A stretch of 64,000 bases of DNA from Firmicutes bacterium AF25-13AC (GTDB lineage: Bacteria; Bacillota; Clostridia; Lachnospirales; Lachnospiraceae): the NCBI GenBank assembly GCA_003478935.1, contig QUFP01000002.1, positions 62,001 through 126,000 on the forward strand. Direction: 5' to 3'. A program made the translations under genes and the position numbers. Positions 33,505 to 42,312 of this stretch are shown piece after piece; position 1 is the stretch's first letter; every line of letters starts with the position of its first letter. The notes under the pieces are model-generated. The model saw only the letters and a program-made list of their open reading frames with translations, was not told the origin of the DNA and did no database searches.

Positions 33505-34933
33505 AGGTCAAAATCAAAAACTTTTTCTCAAAAATTTTCCACTTAAGCTTTTGGGGTTTGTACTGGCAGTCCTTTTGTGGCTAGTGTTAAACAATACACA
33601 GGATCCAGTTATAACAAGCAGTGTAAGTGTTCCGATCACATATGAAGAAGGCGGTTTGGCTGAGAAAAATATGGTGGCAATTTCAAAACCAAATGCTATC
33701 ACAATTCCAGTTAAGCTTCATAGAAGCCGTTTAAGATATCTTTCTGCCGATGATTTTACAGTAAAAGCGGATCTTACAGAAGTGATTGGTGATGTTAAGG
33801 AAGCACCGGAAGCCAGCAAGATCAGCATTGAAATTACAAAGGCATCATCTGCCACATATATTCAAAGCTGGGAATATCCACAGTCACAAGGGTATGTAAA
33901 GGTTGTGCTTGATACATTAAAATCGGCCACATACCTTGTGCAGTTTAATACTACAAAAGAGCTTCCAGAAGGATATCAGGTTGGAACACTTTCAAGCGAT
34001 CCGTCTCGTGTAACTGTAAGCGGTCCGACAAGTGCATTTTCGAATCTGGCGGCGGTCAAGGCAAATGTAGATCTAAGCGCGATTACAGACGGAGGAAGCG
34101 TGACAGCACCGCTTGCACTATATGATGGAAATAATCGCACCTTATCAGGAAGCGGCCTAACAATCAGTCAGAGTACAGTAGAGGTTACGGTAAGCTTAAA
34201 TCAGGCGAAAGAAATAAGTATAAGCATAGCAGGAAGCAGTGGAACACCAGCAGATGGATATGTGGTGAGCAAGGTAGACTACTCACCGAAGCTTTTGACA
34301 ATATCTGGTTCTAAAAATGCACTAGCTAACATTTCAACAGTAAGTATTCCAAGCAGGGAGCTTGATATTACCGGGGCAAGCAGCAATAAGACTTTTGATA
34401 TTGCGATTGAACAGTATCTTCCTGAGGGAATTACACTTTCTGAAGGGCAAAGTGGTACAATTTCTGTAACAATCGAGTTAGAACAGCTCCAGACGGAAAG
34501 CTTTCAGATTGATGCAAGTCAGTTTCAATTAGTAAATACAAAGCCAGAGTATGAATATGAACTGATTGACCCTGCATTGACATTGACGCTTCAGGCACTG
34601 CAGGCCGATCTTGATAGTTTTAATCCAGAGACGCTTCAGGGTACGATTGATGTCGGAGGTCTTGAAGCAGGAGAATATATAAATGTTCCTGTTACTCTTA
34701 CGCTGGACAGTGCATATACAATGACGCAGGATCTGATTGTATCAGTTCGCATTATTGATAAAACAGCACAGACAGAAGAGACGCAAGCGACAGAGAGTAC
34801 GACTGTGACGCAGAGCACAACTGTGACGCAGAGTACTTCAGTGCCGAATACGCAGGAAACATCAGAAGCTTCATCACAGACAGCAACTGAGACAACGCAG
34901 GAAAGTACTTCACAAGAAACTGCTGCACAATAA
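33494..34933 (+). CDS. cdaR: YbbR-domain c-di-AMP cyclase regulator CdaR
   Basis: A 479-aa membrane-anchored regulator of CdaA. A single N-terminal helix (LKLLGFVLAVLLWLVL) is followed by four YbbR-type beta domains (for example PVITSSVSVPITYE and SSDPSRVTVSGPTSAFSNLAAVKA). The last ~55 residues are a low-complexity Thr/Ser/Gln tail with repeated TTVTQS units (34790-34930), which family members often lack. ATG 33494 overlaps the cdaA end. CdaR modulates cyclase activity from the cell exterior. Confidence 0.95.
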   Translation: MKNKGQNQKLFLKNFPLKLLGFVLAVLLWLVLNNTQDPVITSSVSVPITYEEGGLAEKNMVAISKPNAITIPVKLHRSRLRYLSADDFTVKADLTEVIGDVKEAPEASKISIEITKASSATYIQSWEYPQSQGYVKVVLDTLKSATYLVQFNTTKELPEGYQVGTLSSDPSRVTVSGPTSAFSNLAAVKANVDLSAITDGGSVTAPLALYDGNNRTLSGSGLTISQSTVEVTVSLNQAKEISISIAGSSGTPADGYVVSKVDYSPKLLTISGSKNALANISTVSIPSRELDITGASSNKTFDIAIEQYLPEGITLSEGQSGTISVTIELEQLQTESFQIDASQFQLVNTKPEYEYELIDPALTLTLQALQADLDSFNPETLQGTIDVGGLEAGEYINVPVTLTLDSAYTMTQDLIVSVRIIDKTAQTEETQATESTTVTQSTTVTQSTSVPNTQETSEASSQTATETTQESTSQETAAQ

Positions 34934-35001
34934 AACAAGCATGTAGAACGGACAGACAAAAGTTTGTCTTGTTATAGAGGTAAGAAAGGAAGAGGATCAG
35001 T

Positions 35002-35265
35002 ATGGTAAGCCAGAAGATAACAGTAAAAAATATGACAGGGTTTCATTTGAGACCGGCAGGGATCTTATGTAAGATCGCAATGAACTACAAATCAAAGGTT
35101 CAGTTTCAGTTTAACAGCGTTACCGCTAATGCAAAGAGCGTATTAAGCGTGCTCGGTGCAGGTGTAAAAAATGGTGATGAAATTGAAGTTGTCTGTGACG
35201 GAGTTGATGAAGAAGAAGCGTTAAAGGCCGTAATAGCGGGGATTGAAAATGGTCTTGGCGAATAA
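35002..35265 (+). CDS. ptsH: HPr-family phosphocarrier protein
   Basis: An 87-aa PTS HPr. The phosphorylatable His15 is in TGFHLRPAG and the regulatory Ser46 in NAKSVLSVLGAG, so both EI phosphorylation and HPr-kinase sites are kept. It lies 68 bp after cdaR and overlaps the start of a polysaccharide polymerase, an unusual neighbourhood for HPr since no EI gene is present. It could be the general HPr or a Crh-like paralog; His15 favours a transport-competent HPr. Confidence 0.92.
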   Translation: MVSQKITVKNMTGFHLRPAGILCKIAMNYKSKVQFQFNSVTANAKSVLSVLGAGVKNGDEIEVVCDGVDEEEALKAVIAGIENGLGE

Positions 35266-36634
35266 TATAGAGGGCAGAGGCAGACAGTTGCTTCTGCCTT
35301 ATGCCATATATGGAGCTTTTGCTTTTTTGGCTATGGTGTTAGAAAAAAATGATTTTTTTGTGGCAGCAGGCTGTGTACTTCTTGTGGCAGCATCTGTGAT
35401 GGGTCTTTACTTTTATAAGAAAGATCAAAGCTTGGTGTCGTTTCGCTTTCTGCTTTCTGTTTTTTGGACGGCAGGAGAGGGACTTGGCGTTATGCAGCTA
35501 AGTAATCTGCAGTCTTCATGGACTAATCAGACGTGGCTTTCATTTGGTGGCTTTTATCTTTTATTTTTAGCAGGATATGAAGCAATCGAAATATATCTTT
35601 CAAAACGGGTGATTGTATTAGAAAGCAAATGCCATATGTCAAAAAAAGAAGTCACCAAAGAGCAGTTTCAAAATCGTTTATTTTGCTGTATACGTATTGT
35701 ATCACTTGTGACATTTGCAACATTTGTTCTTGAAGCTGTCATTTTAGGATATGTGCCGCTTTTTTCAACAGAGACACACGCATATGATCATTTTCATATT
35801 TCAGGTGTACATTATTTTACAGTTAGCTGCATGTTTACGCATTCGCTGACGTTGATTTATATGTTAACGTACACGGAAAAGAAAAAAGACAGGCAGCCGC
35901 TTGAAAAAGGGAAATTGATTCAGCTGATTGTGTATAATGCGCTGTCAGCCTCGATTCCGATTTTGAGTGTTTCTAAGTTTCAGTTTGTTCTGACGCTGGC
36001 GCTCCCAATTTTAATTTTTCTTTTGATGCGCCCAAACGTAAATAAAAAGAAGCTGTTTGCCATGCTTGGCGCAGCGGCAGCAGTTGTAATTGCGGCAGCA
36101 GTTTTCATGACAATCAGAAGAAATTATGAGCCGGGCTATTTAAACAGCATTTTTCAGATGAAAAATGAGAATATGCCGCTTTTCTTGCAGTATGCGTATA
36201 TGTATATTGCAAATAATTACTCGAATTTTAATTGTCTGACACAGGCTTTGCAGCAGGGCTTAGTAGAGCACACCTTTGGATTAAAGCAGCTGTTTCCGGT
36301 GTTTGCACTTACAGGACTGAAATTTGTTTTTCCTGCGTTAGTTGCCTTTGAGATGCCTGTTACTATTAAAGAGCTTAATACACTGACATTAATTTACGAT
36401 GCGTATTATGATTTTGGTTTAATAGGTGTATTTTTATTTGGCTTGATTCTTGGTGCTGTCTGTGCAGCACTCACACAAAAAATCAGAAAAAGCAGTAATC
36501 CAATTTTGTATTTGTTTTACGCACAGCTTGCACTGTATTTAGCATTGTCGTTCTTCTCGTCGTGGTTTACCGTGCCAACCACATGGTTTTGGTTTGCATT
36601 GACGGGGGCACTCTATTTATATGTAAAAAAGTAG
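35249..36634 (+). CDS. Wzy-like O-antigen/oligosaccharide repeat-unit polymerase
   Basis: A 461-aa integral membrane protein with ten or more hydrophobic segments and a large loop, in the style of O-antigen polymerases (SKFQFVLTLALPILIFLLM and DAYYDFGLIGVFLFGLILGAV are typical blocks). It probably joins lipid-linked repeat units outside the membrane, although an ABC exporter in the cluster may point to another route. ATG 35249 is chosen over TTG 35243; the start overlaps the HPr end by 17 bp. There is no conserved catalytic residue to check. Confidence 0.8.
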   Translation: MVLANNIEGRGRQLLLPYAIYGAFAFLAMVLEKNDFFVAAGCVLLVAASVMGLYFYKKDQSLVSFRFLLSVFWTAGEGLGVMQLSNLQSSWTNQTWLSFGGFYLLFLAGYEAIEIYLSKRVIVLESKCHMSKKEVTKEQFQNRLFCCIRIVSLVTFATFVLEAVILGYVPLFSTETHAYDHFHISGVHYFTVSCMFTHSLTLIYMLTYTEKKKDRQPLEKGKLIQLIVYNALSASIPILSVSKFQFVLTLALPILIFLLMRPNVNKKKLFAMLGAAAAVVIAAAVFMTIRRNYEPGYLNSIFQMKNENMPLFLQYAYMYIANNYSNFNCLTQALQQGLVEHTFGLKQLFPVFALTGLKFVFPALVAFEMPVTIKELNTLTLIYDAYYDFGLIGVFLFGLILGAVCAALTQKIRKSSNPILYLFYAQLALYLALSFFSSWFTVPTTWFWFALTGALYLYVKK

Positions 36635-36702
36635 ATTTACAAAAAAGTTATATTGTGGTATCCTAAATAGGATTGCCGATAAAAGGCCGTTTAACGGCGG
36701 AA

Positions 36703-37635
36703 ATGTGGGTAGATATGCAAGAAAAGAAAACAGTAGATGTAATTATTCCGGTGAGTTATCCGGATGAAAAGCTTCAAAAGATTTTAGACCGGCTGGAAAA
36801 GCAGACCCATCCGGTGGAACGCATTATTGTGATCAACACAGACGAAGCTGGTTTTCCAAAGAATCTTCGCTGGCCAGCCAATATGGAAGTTTATCATATT
36901 GCACCAGAAGAATTTGATCATGGTGCGACAAGAGATATGGCAGCCAGAAAATCAACTGCTGATTTGATGCTGTTTATGACACAGGATGCAGTCCCTGCTG
37001 ATACTCATTTGGTAGAGTATTTAGCAAAAGCGTTTGACGATCCGCTTGTAGCAGCAGCATATGCCAGACAGCTTGCCAAAAAGACAGACTCAGCAATTGA
37101 ACGCTTTACCAGAAATTTTAATTACCCGGCAGAAAGCAGGGTAAAGACACAGGCAGATATTCAGGCACTTGGAATTAAAACTTATTTTTGTTCAAATTCA
37201 TGTGCAATGTACCGCAAAAGTACGTATGAGGAATTAGGTGGATTTTTGCCGGAGGCAATATTTAATGAAGATATGGTCTTTGCGTCTACAGCTATCAATG
37301 CGGGCTACTCTGTGGCTTATGTGGCGGAGGCGAGAGTGATTCACTCACACAATTATACGGGATTTCAGCAGTTTCAAAGAAATTTCGATAATGGTGTTTC
37401 ACATGCAGATAATCAGGAGGCATTTCACAATGTGGAGACACTTGGTGAGGGTAAACGCCTTGTGTTCGATACCGCACGCTATCTGATTCGTCATCATGAG
37501 TTTGGACAACTGTTTCGCCTTGTATATATTTCAGGCTGCAAGGTTGTGGGCTACAAGCTTGGAGAAAAATATTATAAGCTGCCAAAGAAGCTGATTAGTT
37601 TCTGCACAATGAATAAAAAATATTGGCAGGAATAA
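36703..37635 (+). CDS. GT2 glycosyltransferase, rhamnosyltransferase-like
   Basis: A ~310-aa inverting GT-A enzyme of family GT2. The N-terminal strand is VDVIIPVSYPDEKLQKIL, the metal motif area MTQDAVPAD, and the acceptor-side acidic motif FNEDMVFASTAINAGY. The FDHGATRDMAARKS segment is characteristic of rhamnosyltransferases. The start is uncertain: ATG 36703 or 36715, since a ribosome site is weak. It is upstream of rfbC, consistent with dTDP-rhamnose use. Confidence 0.88.
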   Translation: MWVDMQEKKTVDVIIPVSYPDEKLQKILDRLEKQTHPVERIIVINTDEAGFPKNLRWPANMEVYHIAPEEFDHGATRDMAARKSTADLMLFMTQDAVPADTHLVEYLAKAFDDPLVAAAYARQLAKKTDSAIERFTRNFNYPAESRVKTQADIQALGIKTYFCSNSCAMYRKSTYEELGGFLPEAIFNEDMVFASTAINAGYSVAYVAEARVIHSHNYTGFQQFQRNFDNGVSHADNQEAFHNVETLGEGKRLVFDTARYLIRHHEFGQLFRLVYISGCKVVGYKLGEKYYKLPKKLISFCTMNKKYWQE

Positions 37636-37671
37636 AAATCTCATAAACAAAAAATAGGAGGAAAAGATAAA

Positions 37672-38229
37672 ATGGGAAAAATTAAAGTAACAGGCTGTGA
37701 TATTGAGGGATTATATGTAATCGAGCCTACCGTATTTAAGGATGAGAGAGGTTATTTTGTAGAGACTTATAATTATAATGATTTTGCTGAGGCTGGATTA
37801 GATATGAAGTTTGTTCAGGATAATCAGTCTATGTCCGTAAAGGGTGTATTGCGTGGACTTCACTTCCAGAAGCAGTATCCACAGGGTAAGCTCGTTCGTG
37901 CAATTCGCGGTGGTGTGTTTGATGTAGCTGTCGATCTGCGTGCCAATTCAAAGACATACGGAAAGTGGTTTGGTGTTGAGCTGACTGCTGAAAATAAGAA
38001 GATGTTCTATATTCCAGAAGGCTTTGCGCATGGATTTGTAGTATTGACTGATGAGGCTGAGTTTGCTTATAAGTGTACTGATTTTTATCATCCAGGCGAT
38101 GAGGGCGGTGTGCTTTGGAGTGATCCTGAGATCGGAATTGACTGGCCGATTCCAGAGGGTGTAGAGCCGATTCTTTCTGAGAAGGATAAGAAGTGGTTGG
38201 GATTAAAGGATACCTTCCATTTTGAATAA
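37672..38229 (+). CDS. rfbC: dTDP-4-dehydrorhamnose 3,5-epimerase
   Basis: RmlC/RfbC, the third step of dTDP-L-rhamnose synthesis. The cupin fold shows DERGYFVETYN, VQDNQSMSVKGVLRGLHFQK (catalytic His), VFDVAVDLRANS, YIPEGFAHGF and YKCTDFYHPGDEGGV (catalytic Tyr). The product is 185 aa, as expected. Starts at ATG 37672 after AGGAGG. rfbA, rfbB and rfbD are not in the window, so they lie elsewhere. Confidence 0.97.
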   Translation: MGKIKVTGCDIEGLYVIEPTVFKDERGYFVETYNYNDFAEAGLDMKFVQDNQSMSVKGVLRGLHFQKQYPQGKLVRAIRGGVFDVAVDLRANSKTYGKWFGVELTAENKKMFYIPEGFAHGFVVLTDEAEFAYKCTDFYHPGDEGGVLWSDPEIGIDWPIPEGVEPILSEKDKKWLGLKDTFHFE

Positions 38230-38258
38230 AAAAGGTGATAGCAGGATAAAGAAAGAAT

Positions 38259-39287
38259 ATGAATAATAAAAAATATGATTTAAAAAAGGTCAGTAAAGTA
38301 GCAGTTGCGACATTATTTCTTTTATTTTTGCTTGTGGATTTTTTAGCATGGCCTCAGATTGGATCAAGCACATCAGGAATTGTTACAGCTTTTGTGTTTG
38401 AGGTCGCAGTTTTGTTAGCGCTTGCATTATATGGTGTGCACATGGTTAACAGAGAAAAGAAGGGCTTAACTACAGCGGGAGGCTCCTTTATTCAGACACT
38501 TGCAAAGTATGAGTTTTTGATGGAGCAGCTGATCTCAAGAGATTTTAAAATTAAGTACAAGAGATCAGTGCTTGGTGTATTTTGGAGCTTTTTAAATCCG
38601 CTTTTGATGATGACCGTACAGTATGTTGTATTCAGTAAGCTGCTTGGCGTGCGTGATGCAGGTGTTCAGCACTATGCAATTTACCTGCTTTGCGGTATTG
38701 TAATCTTCAATGGATTTAATGATTGCTGTAATCAGGCAATGCGTGCAATTATCAGCAATGCATCTTTGATTACAAAGGTTTATGTGCCAAAATATATTTA
38801 TCCGGTTACAAAGGTTCTGTCTGCAAGCATCAACATGGTGCTTTCAATGGTTCCGCTTCTTCTGGTTACGATTTTCTATGGTCTGTTTAATGGTTTGTAT
38901 ATTCGCTGGTCAATTCTTTTGCTGCCGCTTGCACTTATTTTCGTGATTTCTTTTGCAGTTGGCATGGGATTTCTGCTGTCAAGCCTCATGGTATTTTTCC
39001 ATGATGTTGAGTTTTTGTGGGGAGTTATTTCTACCATGTGGATGTATGCAACACCGATCATCTACAGTACAGGTATGCTGGAAAGAAGTGGTGCAGGATG
39101 GCTGGCTAAGGTGATGCAGTTTAATCCTCTGTATCATTATGTAACGTTTGTACGTACTATTATTATTGATGGATGTTCTCCTGCAATCAGCGAGTATTTT
39201 ATCTGTGCGATTTGTTCACTTGTCATGATTATAATCGGCGGCACAGTATTTAAAAAGACGCAGGATCAGTTTGTACTGTATATCTAA
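38259..39287 (+). CDS. ABC-2 polysaccharide export permease (Wzm/TagG-like) with N-terminal two-helix extension
   Basis: A 342-aa membrane component of an ABC exporter. Residues ~85-340 match Wzm/TagG permeases (LISRDFKIKYKRSVLGVFWSFLNPLLMMTVQYVVFSKLLG is the signature; TMWMYATPIIYS follows). The first ~65 residues add two extra hydrophobic segments absent in most Wzm proteins. It pairs with the ATPase encoded 83 bp downstream to export polymer or lipid-linked polysaccharide. Confidence 0.92.
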   Translation: MNNKKYDLKKVSKVAVATLFLLFLLVDFLAWPQIGSSTSGIVTAFVFEVAVLLALALYGVHMVNREKKGLTTAGGSFIQTLAKYEFLMEQLISRDFKIKYKRSVLGVFWSFLNPLLMMTVQYVVFSKLLGVRDAGVQHYAIYLLCGIVIFNGFNDCCNQAMRAIISNASLITKVYVPKYIYPVTKVLSASINMVLSMVPLLLVTIFYGLFNGLYIRWSILLLPLALIFVISFAVGMGFLLSSLMVFFHDVEFLWGVISTMWMYATPIIYSTGMLERSGAGWLAKVMQFNPLYHYVTFVRTIIIDGCSPAISEYFICAICSLVMIIIGGTVFKKTQDQFVLYI

Positions 39288-39370
39288 GTTTATAAAGATC
39301 ATTACAATTCGAAGGCTTTTGAAAGCTTTTGAAGGTTTTTGCAGGTTATGGAAAGGCATAGTTAATAAAA

Positions 39371-40108
39371 ATGGCAGATGAAAATAACAGCATAATCCGC
39401 GTCGAAAATGTGTCTATGCGTTTTCGCATGGCAAACGACAGGGTTACGAGTATTAAGGAGATGGTGACAAAGATGCTTAAGCGCCAGGTGGAATATAAGG
39501 ATTTTTGGGCGCTTAAGAATGTGTCATTTGATGTAAAAAGAGGCGAGGTAATCGGTTTAATAGGCCGAAACGGAGCTGGAAAAAGTACAATTTTAAAGAT
39601 CATTTCCGGAATTTTAAAACCAACAGAGGGAAGCGTTTATCGCGGAGGTGGTATTGTGCCGATGCTTGAGCTTGGCTCCGGCTTTGACTACGATTTGACC
39701 GGAAAGGAAAATATTTATTTAAACGGTGCGGTTTTAGGATATTCAAAGGAATTTCTTGAATCACGCTATAACGACATATTGGAATTTTCAGAACTCGGTG
39801 AATTTATCAATACACCGATTCGAAATTATTCATCAGGTATGCTGATGCGTCTGGCTTTTTCAATCGCAACGGTTGTCAACCCTGAAATTTTGATCGTTGA
39901 TGAAATCCTTTCTGTTGGTGATGAAAATTTCCAGAAAAAGAGCCACGCACGTATGATGGAATTGATGGCGGGAGGAACTACAGTTTTATATGTATCACAC
40001 AATCTGGATCAGATTCGTGAAATGTGCAACCGTGTTGTATGGCTTGAAAACCATACGGTGAAGATGTTTGGCGATGTTAAGGAAGTGTGTGACGCCTACA
40101 GACTGTAA
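39371..40108 (+). CDS. ABC exporter ATPase (Wzt/TagH-like)
   Basis: A 245-aa nucleotide-binding subunit. Walker A is GRNGAGKST, signature NYSSGMLMRLAF, Walker B ILIVDEILSVGD. It lacks the C-terminal carbohydrate-binding domain of longer Wzt proteins, which tell the exporter which chain end to recognise, so termination may be set differently. Partner of the preceding permease. Confidence 0.94.
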   Translation: MADENNSIIRVENVSMRFRMANDRVTSIKEMVTKMLKRQVEYKDFWALKNVSFDVKRGEVIGLIGRNGAGKSTILKIISGILKPTEGSVYRGGGIVPMLELGSGFDYDLTGKENIYLNGAVLGYSKEFLESRYNDILEFSELGEFINTPIRNYSSGMLMRLAFSIATVVNPEILIVDEILSVGDENFQKKSHARMMELMAGGTTVLYVSHNLDQIREMCNRVVWLENHTVKMFGDVKEVCDAYRL

Positions 40109-40146
40109 CAAAAACAGATGCAAAGCTTCGGGCAGAAAGGATTGGT

Positions 40147-42279
40147 ATGAGAAGTTCGTTAGATTCAGTGGTATATCTGAATGGAAAAGTGACTTGTGCT
40201 GGATGGGCGGCACCAGAAATGGCAGGAGACGAGGTGTGTCTTACCATTCGCAAGGAGGATGGAAGCATCCTTGATGCTCAGGTAAGCCGCGTAAAACGTG
40301 CCGATGTAGGACAGGTCATTTATCAGGATGCGTCCTTTGACAAATATGGTCTTACATTTTCATTTGAGCCGGGTGAAATGAAAAATTGCTACGCGGTATT
40401 TACAAGTAAGGAACATCCAGAGGATGTATTAGAGCAGCTTATTGACTGTCCAGGTCTTTTGGCTGCTTATCGCTATCAGCATGGCATTAAGGGTCGTATT
40501 CGTCGACTGCAGCGTGCCAAAAGCATTAAAGATTTCTGTCTTGAGGAAAAATATATGGATCTTGAACCAGAGGAAAAAAAATACGCAATCTGGTACGAGA
40601 AGCAGTATCCAGGGTTTGCTAAGCGCCTGAAAGAAAAGACTACTCATTTTGCACTTCATCCGAAGTTTTCAATTATTGTTCCGCTGTATCACACACCTTT
40701 AGTTTTTTTAGACGATATGATTCAAAGTGTACAAAAGCAGACTTACGAAAATTGGGAGCTGTGCCTTGCAAATGGAAGCCCAGAGGATGAAGAACTTGAT
40801 GCGCAGGTGCGTAAATATATGAGCAAAGAGCCACGAATCAAGTACCGTAAATTGGAAAAAAATTTGGGAATTGCAGGAAATACGAATGAGGCACTGGCGC
40901 TTGCGACAGGCAGCTATACAGCACTTCTTGATCATGATGATTTTCTGTCACCGAATGCTTTATTTGAATTTGTAAAAGCAATAAACGAAAATGGTGATGC
41001 TGATTGTATATACAGTGATGAGGATAAGGTAGATCAGGAAGGAAAGCTTCATTATTTTCCTCATTTTAAGTCAGATTATAATCCAGATCTTCTTCACACA
41101 AACAATTATATCTGTCACTTTTTTGCAGTGAAGACATCTATTATAAAAAAGGTCGGCGGTTTCCGTCCAAATTTTGATGGTGCACAGGATTTTGATCTGG
41201 TGCTTCGCTGTATTGATGAGAGTAAGAGTGTTGTTCATGTTCCAAAGATTCTCTATAGCTGGCGCTGCCATAAGGGTTCCACTTCTGCTAATACAGACAG
41301 CAAATCATATGCATTTGAGGCTGGAAAGCGTGCACTGCAGGAATATTATGATCGTCATGGAATTGAGGCGAAGGTTGACAATACATTTTTACCAGGGTAT
41401 TATAAGACAACGTATCTGTATACAGAGCGTCCTCTTGTGACAATTGTGATTCCTAATAAAGACCATACAGAGGATCTTGATCGCTGTGTGAGATCGCTTC
41501 TTGCCACAAAAGAATATACAAATTTTGAGATTCTTATTATCGAAAATAATAGTGAGGATCAGGCAACTTTTGACTATTATGAAAAGTTAAAGAAACAGGA
41601 TGAGCGCATACGTGTAGAGACCTGGAAGATGGATGATGCACGTCATTCTGAGAAGCATGGCTTTAATTATGCAGCAATTCAAAATTTTGCAGCTAAAAAA
41701 GCTAATGGAGAATATCTTCTTTTATTAAATAACGATACACAGGTAATTGATCCAGATTTTCTTGTGAGCATGGTTGGCTATGCAAGAAGATCAGATGTAG
41801 GTGCTGTAGGTGCAAAGCTGTTATATGAGGATGATACAGTCCAGCATGCTGGTGTTATAGTTGGTGTTGAGGGAGTGGCATTCCATCAGTTTTTGGAATA
41901 CCCAGAGCATGATCCAGGCTATATGGGACGAGCTTCATTTTCACAGGATCTTTCTGCAGTAACCGGAGCATGTCTTCTTATTCGTAAGAAGGTGTATGAA
42001 GAAGTTGGTGGTATGGACGAGCATCTTGCAGTATCATACAATGATGTTGATCTGTGTCTGAAGCTTCGCGAGGCAGGATATCTTGTTGTGTATGATGCAT
42101 TTGCACATCTGTATCATTATGAGTCACGTTCAAGAGGCTATGAGGATTCACCGCAGAAGCAGGCAAGACTGGCAAGAGAAGCAGAATATATGAAAAATAA
42201 GTGGAAACATGTAATGGGCACTGATCCTTATTACAATAGAAATCTTTCACTGAAAAACGGTTATTACAAGCTGCCATAA
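40147..42279 (+). CDS. Double-GT2 glycosyltransferase, paralog A
   Basis: A 710-aa protein with two GT2 domains. Residues ~1-160 form an N-terminal module not recognised (LDSVVYLNGKVTCAGWA, then FEPGEMKNCYAVF). GT2-I spans ~175-400 (PKFSIIVPLYHTP, LLDHDDFLSPNALFE, YSDEDKVD, FDGAQDFDLVLR). GT2-II spans ~425-680 (LVTIVIPNKDHTEDL, LLLNNDTQV, AVTGACLLIRK, YNDVDLCLKLRE). Two domains suggest a bifunctional enzyme adding alternating sugars or extending an unusual linkage. It is followed by a close paralog. Confidence 0.92.
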   Translation: MRSSLDSVVYLNGKVTCAGWAAPEMAGDEVCLTIRKEDGSILDAQVSRVKRADVGQVIYQDASFDKYGLTFSFEPGEMKNCYAVFTSKEHPEDVLEQLIDCPGLLAAYRYQHGIKGRIRRLQRAKSIKDFCLEEKYMDLEPEEKKYAIWYEKQYPGFAKRLKEKTTHFALHPKFSIIVPLYHTPLVFLDDMIQSVQKQTYENWELCLANGSPEDEELDAQVRKYMSKEPRIKYRKLEKNLGIAGNTNEALALATGSYTALLDHDDFLSPNALFEFVKAINENGDADCIYSDEDKVDQEGKLHYFPHFKSDYNPDLLHTNNYICHFFAVKTSIIKKVGGFRPNFDGAQDFDLVLRCIDESKSVVHVPKILYSWRCHKGSTSANTDSKSYAFEAGKRALQEYYDRHGIEAKVDNTFLPGYYKTTYLYTERPLVTIVIPNKDHTEDLDRCVRSLLATKEYTNFEILIIENNSEDQATFDYYEKLKKQDERIRVETWKMDDARHSEKHGFNYAAIQNFAAKKANGEYLLLLNNDTQVIDPDFLVSMVGYARRSDVGAVGAKLLYEDDTVQHAGVIVGVEGVAFHQFLEYPEHDPGYMGRASFSQDLSAVTGACLLIRKKVYEEVGGMDEHLAVSYNDVDLCLKLREAGYLVVYDAFAHLYHYESRSRGYEDSPQKQARLAREAEYMKNKWKHVMGTDPYYNRNLSLKNGYYKLP

Positions 42280-42312
42280 GGCAGGATGGTATCAAACGCG
42301 AAAGGAAAAGCA

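Noticed and set aside
34790..34930. CRISPR-like repeats in the cdaR tail
   Set aside because: The short repeats are in-frame Thr/Ser/Gln codons, irregular and without spacers.
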